Of a stretch of DNA of 64,000 nt, positions 60,762-64,000 are shown in pieces (position 1 is the stretch's first letter; every line of letters starts with the position of its first letter). The stretch lies in assembly GCF_900074915.1 (NCBI RefSeq), contig NZ_LT222319.1, positions 3,319,001 to 3,383,000 on the forward strand. The letters run 5' to 3'. A program made the position numbers and the translations under genes. The notes under the pieces are model-generated. The model saw nothing but the letters and a program-made list of their open reading frames with translations, did not search any database and had not been told where the DNA came from. The DNA is from Pseudomonas cerasi. Lineage in GTDB: Bacteria > Pseudomonadota > Gammaproteobacteria > Pseudomonadales > Pseudomonadaceae.

Positions 60762-61906
60762 GGACGCCTCCCGGTCAGGCTGGACCAGCCATTGAAGTCA
60801 GGCGCCACCGCATACGGATCGGGCTTCAGCGCTTTCTGACTTTCGTAAAGGATGTCGAACTGCCCGTCGGCATTGGCACGGCCGATCCGCGAGTACAGGT
60901 AGGTATGGTGATTGTGTTCATCGATACGCACCCGTCCCTGAGGCGCGTCGTATTCCAGACCGCGCATGGTCTGCAACACACTCTCCACTTCGGTACTGCC
61001 TGCACGGGCGATCGCCTTGGCCAGCAGATGGACCTGAAAGTAAGCGGCCTCCCAACAGCGGTCGGTCACCTGATGCTGGCCGAACATTTCCCGATACTGG
61101 GCAATGCACTGGCGATTGAGCGGCGTGTCGATCGACTGGAAATAGGTCGCTGCCGAAATGTGCCCGGTGCCCAGATGGACGCCCATCTGCTGAATGTCGG
61201 TTTCGCTGGTAGTGACACTGGCAATCGGCATGACCGCTGGGTCGAAACCGGCATCAGCGTAGGCCTGATACAAGTGGGCCATGGTGTCGCCGACCACTGT
61301 CGAAAAAATGAACGAGGGTTTCAGCTCCCGAGCTTTGACCATGAGCCTGGCGAAGTCCTCTGCCCTGGCGTTTTTCAGTGGCAAGTAGTACTCACCCAGC
61401 TTGCTGCCACCCCGCTCGTAAAGCAGGTCGCTCATCAACCGGTTGGTTTCGTAGGGGTAGACGTACTCGGAGCCGATCATCAGCACGCGACTGCCGAAGT
61501 GATCGAACATGTAGCTGCCCAGTGGCACCGCATTGTGATTCGGCGTAGCGCCGGTGTAGATGATGTTGCGCGAATACTCGAAGCCCTCGTAGTACACCGG
61601 ATAGAGCAGCAATGCGTTGTAGCGTTCGACGACAGGCAATACCGCCTTGCGCGCCGCCGAGGTGTAGCAACCGAAGAAAAACCGCAGATTCTCTTCGCGA
61701 ATCAGCGATTCAACATGCATGGCAAACAGCGCAGGCGTGGAATCCGGGTTGCGGGTGATCAGTTCCAGAGGACGGCCATTCACGCCCCCGGCGGCATTGA
61801 TCTGATGAATTGCAAACTGTGCGCCGCGCATTGTTGAACACTCACCGGCAGCGGTGACGCCGGTATTGGAAAACAGACCTCCTATGCGGATCGACGGGTC
61901 AGTCAT
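60758..61906 (-). CDS. amiC: Amide sensor AmiC
   Basis: The 382-residue protein is a type I periplasmic-binding fold without a signal peptide (MTDPSIRIGGLFSNTG), as expected for AmiC, the cytoplasmic amide sensor that sequesters AmiR. FGCYTSAARKAVLPVVERYN and YPVYYEGFEYSRNIIYTGAT are shared with the urea-binding protein UrtA; the latter even recurs in the urtA encoded 700 bases away. Ligand release or binding frees AmiR. Confidence 0.92.
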   Translation of the reverse strand: MTDPSIRIGGLFSNTGVTAAGECSTMRGAQFAIHQINAAGGVNGRPLELITRNPDSTPALFAMHVESLIREENLRFFFGCYTSAARKAVLPVVERYNALLLYPVYYEGFEYSRNIIYTGATPNHNAVPLGSYMFDHFGSRVLMIGSEYVYPYETNRLMSDLLYERGGSKLGEYYLPLKNARAEDFARLMVKARELKPSFIFSTVVGDTMAHLYQAYADAGFDPAVMPIASVTTSETDIQQMGVHLGTGHISAATYFQSIDTPLNRQCIAQYREMFGQHQVTDRCWEAAYFQVHLLAKAIARAGSTEVESVLQTMRGLEYDAPQGRVRIDEHNHHTYLYSRIGRANADGQFDILYESQKALKPDPYAVAPDFNGWSSLTGRRP

Positions 61907-62564
61907 GCCTATAAACCTTTCACGTGAGATGAGACGCCCGCAGGTGGCCGGGAGCCTGAAAAGAAGACTGAGCGAATAACCGTGGATTCAACGGTGGCTC
62001 TCAGGCGGTTGTGCCTGGGGCTGGCGTGACGACAGTGTCAGGACCAGTCGTGCGAGGGGCCTTCCACACTTGCCGAGAATGGGCGTGTGGCAAGAGACCC
62101 TGCGAGGGTGTCGGGCAGGCCCATGCAGGGAGCGGGCCATACGTGACGCGGCGCGTCGGGGAGAAGCGAATTCGATGGCGAAGACGGCCATGCATTCATG
62201 GGGTTTATGTTGCCTCGAACATTGCTTTCGCGAACTAGTTCGCTCCTGCAAAGCAAAATATCTCAGCCTATGCATGAGTACATATCGCGAAAAAAAAAGC
62301 GTCTTCCGCCTCACGCTTTTGGTGCGCTAGAGCCCTGTTCGCGCCAAAGCGGCGCATGTCGGTGTGTGCGTGCAATTAATGCAGGGATGCTCTGCCTCAG
62401 GGTTTCGAAACGCGCGCCAACAGCCGTTTCGCCAGTTGGCATTGCCCTTGCTACGTTCCTCCTGAGACATCGCGCCAGCTGTTTGCCCTACGCCCCTCTC
62501 GGCAAGTAGGGAGACACCTCGCGTACGACTGGATCGGACGCAGTTGTCCCGCCAGATTCGGCAT
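61907..62564. other. Divergent spacer between amiC and urtA
   Basis: About 660 bases with no supported gene. It should contain the promoters of amiC (left) and urtA (right), one REP-like unit at 62223-62254 and, near urtA, two short GCC-N6-GGC hairpin candidates (around 62491-62502 and 62551-62562) before the terminator. Their loops (CCTCTC and AGATTC) do not show the conserved A1/G4 of ANTAR target hexaloops as I remember them. Confidence 0.4.
62223..62254. repeat. REP unit (GAGCGAAC...GTTCGCG type)
   Basis: On the minus strand the element reads TTGCAGGAGCGAACTAGTTC then GCGAAAGC, similar to the fluorescent-pseudomonad REP consensus (TGTAGGAGCGAGCTTGCTCGCGAA). It lies in the amiC-urtA spacer. 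Confidence 0.7.
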
Positions 62565-62614
62565 AAAAGCCTGACCTCCCGCCCATTGATTTGGCCGGGA
62601 CGTCGGGCTTTTTT
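62565..62614 (+). terminator. Intrinsic terminator 20 bases before urtA
   Basis: AAAGCC-TGAC-CTCCCG pairs with CGGGAC-GTC-GGGCTTT around an 11-base apical region and is followed by a six-T run (62609-62614). The urtA ribosome site (GGGAG, 62622-62626) and ATG (62635) come right after. As a leader terminator it is well placed for antitermination control of urtA. Confidence 0.75.
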
Positions 62615-62634
62615 CATTCCTGGGAGATAAGTGA

Positions 62635-63816
62635 ATGCACAACGACAAACGCCGTTTGATCAAGCATGCTCTGTTGCTGGGTGCGATCAGCCTGCTGCCG
62701 TTTTCCCTGATCGGTCAGGCGCAGGCGGACGAGACTGTGAAAGTCGGCATCATCCACTCGCTGACCGGCACCATGGCCATCAGTGAAGCCTCGGTGGTCG
62801 ACGCAGAAAAACTGGCCATCGAAGAGATCAACGCCAGTGGCGGCGTGATGGGCAAAACCATCGAGCCGATCGTCGAGGACGGTGCCAGCGACTGGCCGAC
62901 CTTCGCCGAGAAGGCGCGCAAGCTGCTGGAAAACGACCACGTCGCAGTCACCTTTGGCGCGTTCACCTCGGCCTCGCGCAAAGCGGTGCTGCCAGTCTTC
63001 GAGCGCAACAAGGGCCTGCTCTACTACCCGACCTTCTATGAAGGGCTGGAGAAATCCCCGGCCATTATCTACACCGGTGCCGAAGCCTCGCAGCAGACCC
63101 TTGCCGCCGTCACCTGGCTGATGGCCAACAAGGGCAAAAGCGTCTACCTGGTCGGTTCCGACTACATCTGGCCACGCACCACCAACAAACTGGCACGGGC
63201 ATCGGTGACCAAACAGGGCGGCTCCATCGTCGGCGAAGACTATCTGCCGCTGGGGGCCATCGAGTTTTCCTCGGTGATCAACAAGATCAAGGCGGCCAAG
63301 CCGGACATCGTGCTGTCGACCATCGTCGGCGGCTCCAACGTGGCGTTTTACAAACAGCTCAAGGCCGCGGGTATCGACAGCAGTAACCAGACGCTGATGG
63401 GGCTGGCGATCACCGAAGAGGAAGTCACCGGCATCGGTGCGGAGAACCTCGTTGGCTTCTTGACCTGCATGAGCTATTTCCAGAGCCTGAAAAACCCGGT
63501 CAACGAGAAGTTCGTCCAGGCCTTCAAAACACGCTACGGGCAGCAGCGCGTCGTCGGTGACCCGATGGCTGCGGCGTATACCGCAGTGTACCTGTGGAAA
63601 AAGGCCGTCGAGAAAGCAGGCAGTTTCGACGTGCCGAAAGTAATCGCCGCGTCCTCGGAGCTGACCCTCGATGCGCCCGAAGGCGAGATCAAGGTGCACA
63701 AGGACAACCACCACCTGTGGAAGCGTGCGCGCATCGGCACCCTCAATGCGCAGGGCCAGGTCGACGTGATCTACGAGTCGGCACCGATCGAGCCCAACCC
63801 CTTTCCGAAACTCTGA
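62635..63816 (+). CDS. urtA: Urea/short-chain-amide ABC transporter binding protein
   Basis: The 393-residue periplasmic protein has a signal peptide (basic MHNDKRRLIK, hydrophobic core, cleavage near QAQADE, residue about 33). The mature body starts VKVGIIHSLTGTMAISEASV and contains FGAFTSASRKAVLPVFERNK and YYPTFYEGLEKSPAIIYTGA, both UrtA/FmdD-type. It binds urea or short amides for an UrtBCDE-type importer. It may be co-regulated with the amidase by AmiR through the upstream terminator. Confidence 0.9.
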   Translation: MHNDKRRLIKHALLLGAISLLPFSLIGQAQADETVKVGIIHSLTGTMAISEASVVDAEKLAIEEINASGGVMGKTIEPIVEDGASDWPTFAEKARKLLENDHVAVTFGAFTSASRKAVLPVFERNKGLLYYPTFYEGLEKSPAIIYTGAEASQQTLAAVTWLMANKGKSVYLVGSDYIWPRTTNKLARASVTKQGGSIVGEDYLPLGAIEFSSVINKIKAAKPDIVLSTIVGGSNVAFYKQLKAAGIDSSNQTLMGLAITEEEVTGIGAENLVGFLTCMSYFQSLKNPVNEKFVQAFKTRYGQQRVVGDPMAAAYTAVYLWKKAVEKAGSFDVPKVIAASSELTLDAPEGEIKVHKDNHHLWKRARIGTLNAQGQVDVIYESAPIEPNPFPKL

Positions 63817-63882
63817 TCCCGGCACGGGCGCGATCCGCTTCGCGCCCGCTTTCGTCAATGTGCAGCAACAGGTAGCGACGGC

Positions 63883-64000
63883 ATGACTCTCGATACGCTG
63901 GTAATGCAAGTCTTCAGCGGGTTCTCGCTGTTTTCAGTGCTGGTGCTGATGGCACTCGGGCTGACCATCGTGTTCGGCCTGATGGGCGTGATCAACATGG
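63883..64000 (+). CDS. urtB: Branched-chain/urea ABC permease, N-terminal part (cut by window edge)
   Basis: The frame begins MTLDTLVMQVFSGFSLFSVL and continues VLMALGLTIVFGLMGVINM to the window edge. The segment ALGLTIVFGLMGVINMAHG-like is the LivH/UrtB permease start. It lies 66 bases after urtA, as the second gene of the transporter operon. Only 39 residues are visible. Confidence 0.85.
   Translation, partial: MTLDTLVMQVFSGFSLFSVLVLMALGLTIVFGLMGVINM

Noticed and set aside
62485..62565. ANTAR-type two-hexaloop RNA before urtA
   Set aside because: Two GCC-N6-GGC candidates occur, but their stems are only 3 bp for certain and the loops lack the conserved A1 and G4. I kept only the terminator as a feature.
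1..64000. CRISPR arrays, tRNA or rRNA genes, insertion sequences, prophage
   Set aside because: No regularly spaced direct repeats, tRNA-like cloverleaf with conserved arms, transposase or phage structural genes were recognised on either strand.

Overview
This 64 kb window looks like chromosomal DNA of a fluorescent pseudomonad, most probably the Pseudomonas syringae group. The grounds are gene content (membrane quinoprotein glucose dehydrogenase, full carbon-phosphorus lyase operon, sarcosine-oxidase cluster, many chemoreceptors), high GC codon use, and P. syringae-type REP sequences near 1.65, 28.07, 50.72 and 62.24 kb. All calls come from reading the sequence; no database search was run.

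Layout. 0-3.2 kb: two M20 metallopeptidases (the first cut by the window edge) and an amidase-signature hydrolase. 3.3-5.7 kb: gcd on the minus strand. 5.9-16.4 kb: a complete minus-strand phnCDEFGHIJKLMNP operon for C-P lyase phosphonate use. It has a Pho-box-like site upstream, a GntR regulator (PhnF) in the middle, and a compact terminator-plus-palindrome junction at phnE/phnF. 16.7-31 kb: four chemoreceptor genes interspersed with an HDOD protein, a doubly broken topoisomerase III gene behind a consensus-like LexA box, a YjgF-family protein, small conserved proteins, a nuclease, and a frameshifted sugar-type binding protein paired with a chemoreceptor. 31-33.3 kb: a DUF1206 membrane protein and a Tat-exported SMP-30-like protein.

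33.4-34.75 kb: an AT-richer three-gene cassette of hcp, a DUF2778/Tlde1-like putative L,D-transpeptidase-fold effector and an overlapping small membrane protein. I read it as an orphan type VI secretion effector/immunity module. It lies next to the 3' stub of an unidentified gene. 35-40.6 kb: DUF1289, an MFS transporter, a nitrilase-family hydrolase, a TonB siderophore receptor and a DUF4198 protein. 41.7-48.5 kb: purU-folD-soxBDAG, one tightly packed one-carbon/N-methyl oxidation operon, followed by a dCACHE chemoreceptor. 50.8-53.9 kb: LysR regulator, MBL-fold protein, a small cysteine-containing protein, a GNAT and a tiny charged protein. 54-57.6 kb: a BdlA-like receptor with four PAS domains, translationally coupled to a CheW protein with three CheW modules. 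58.4-64 kb: AmiC/AmiR amide sensing with an amidase-signature enzyme on one strand, and a urea/short-chain-amide ABC importer (urtA, urtB start) on the other, with an intrinsic terminator just before urtA.

Main themes are nitrogen, phosphorus and carbon scavenging (amides, peptides, phosphonates, N-methyl amines) and a heavy chemotaxis load of six receptors. The most unusual items are the hcp/effector/immunity cassette, the four-PAS receptor with triple CheW, and the AmiCR arrangement.
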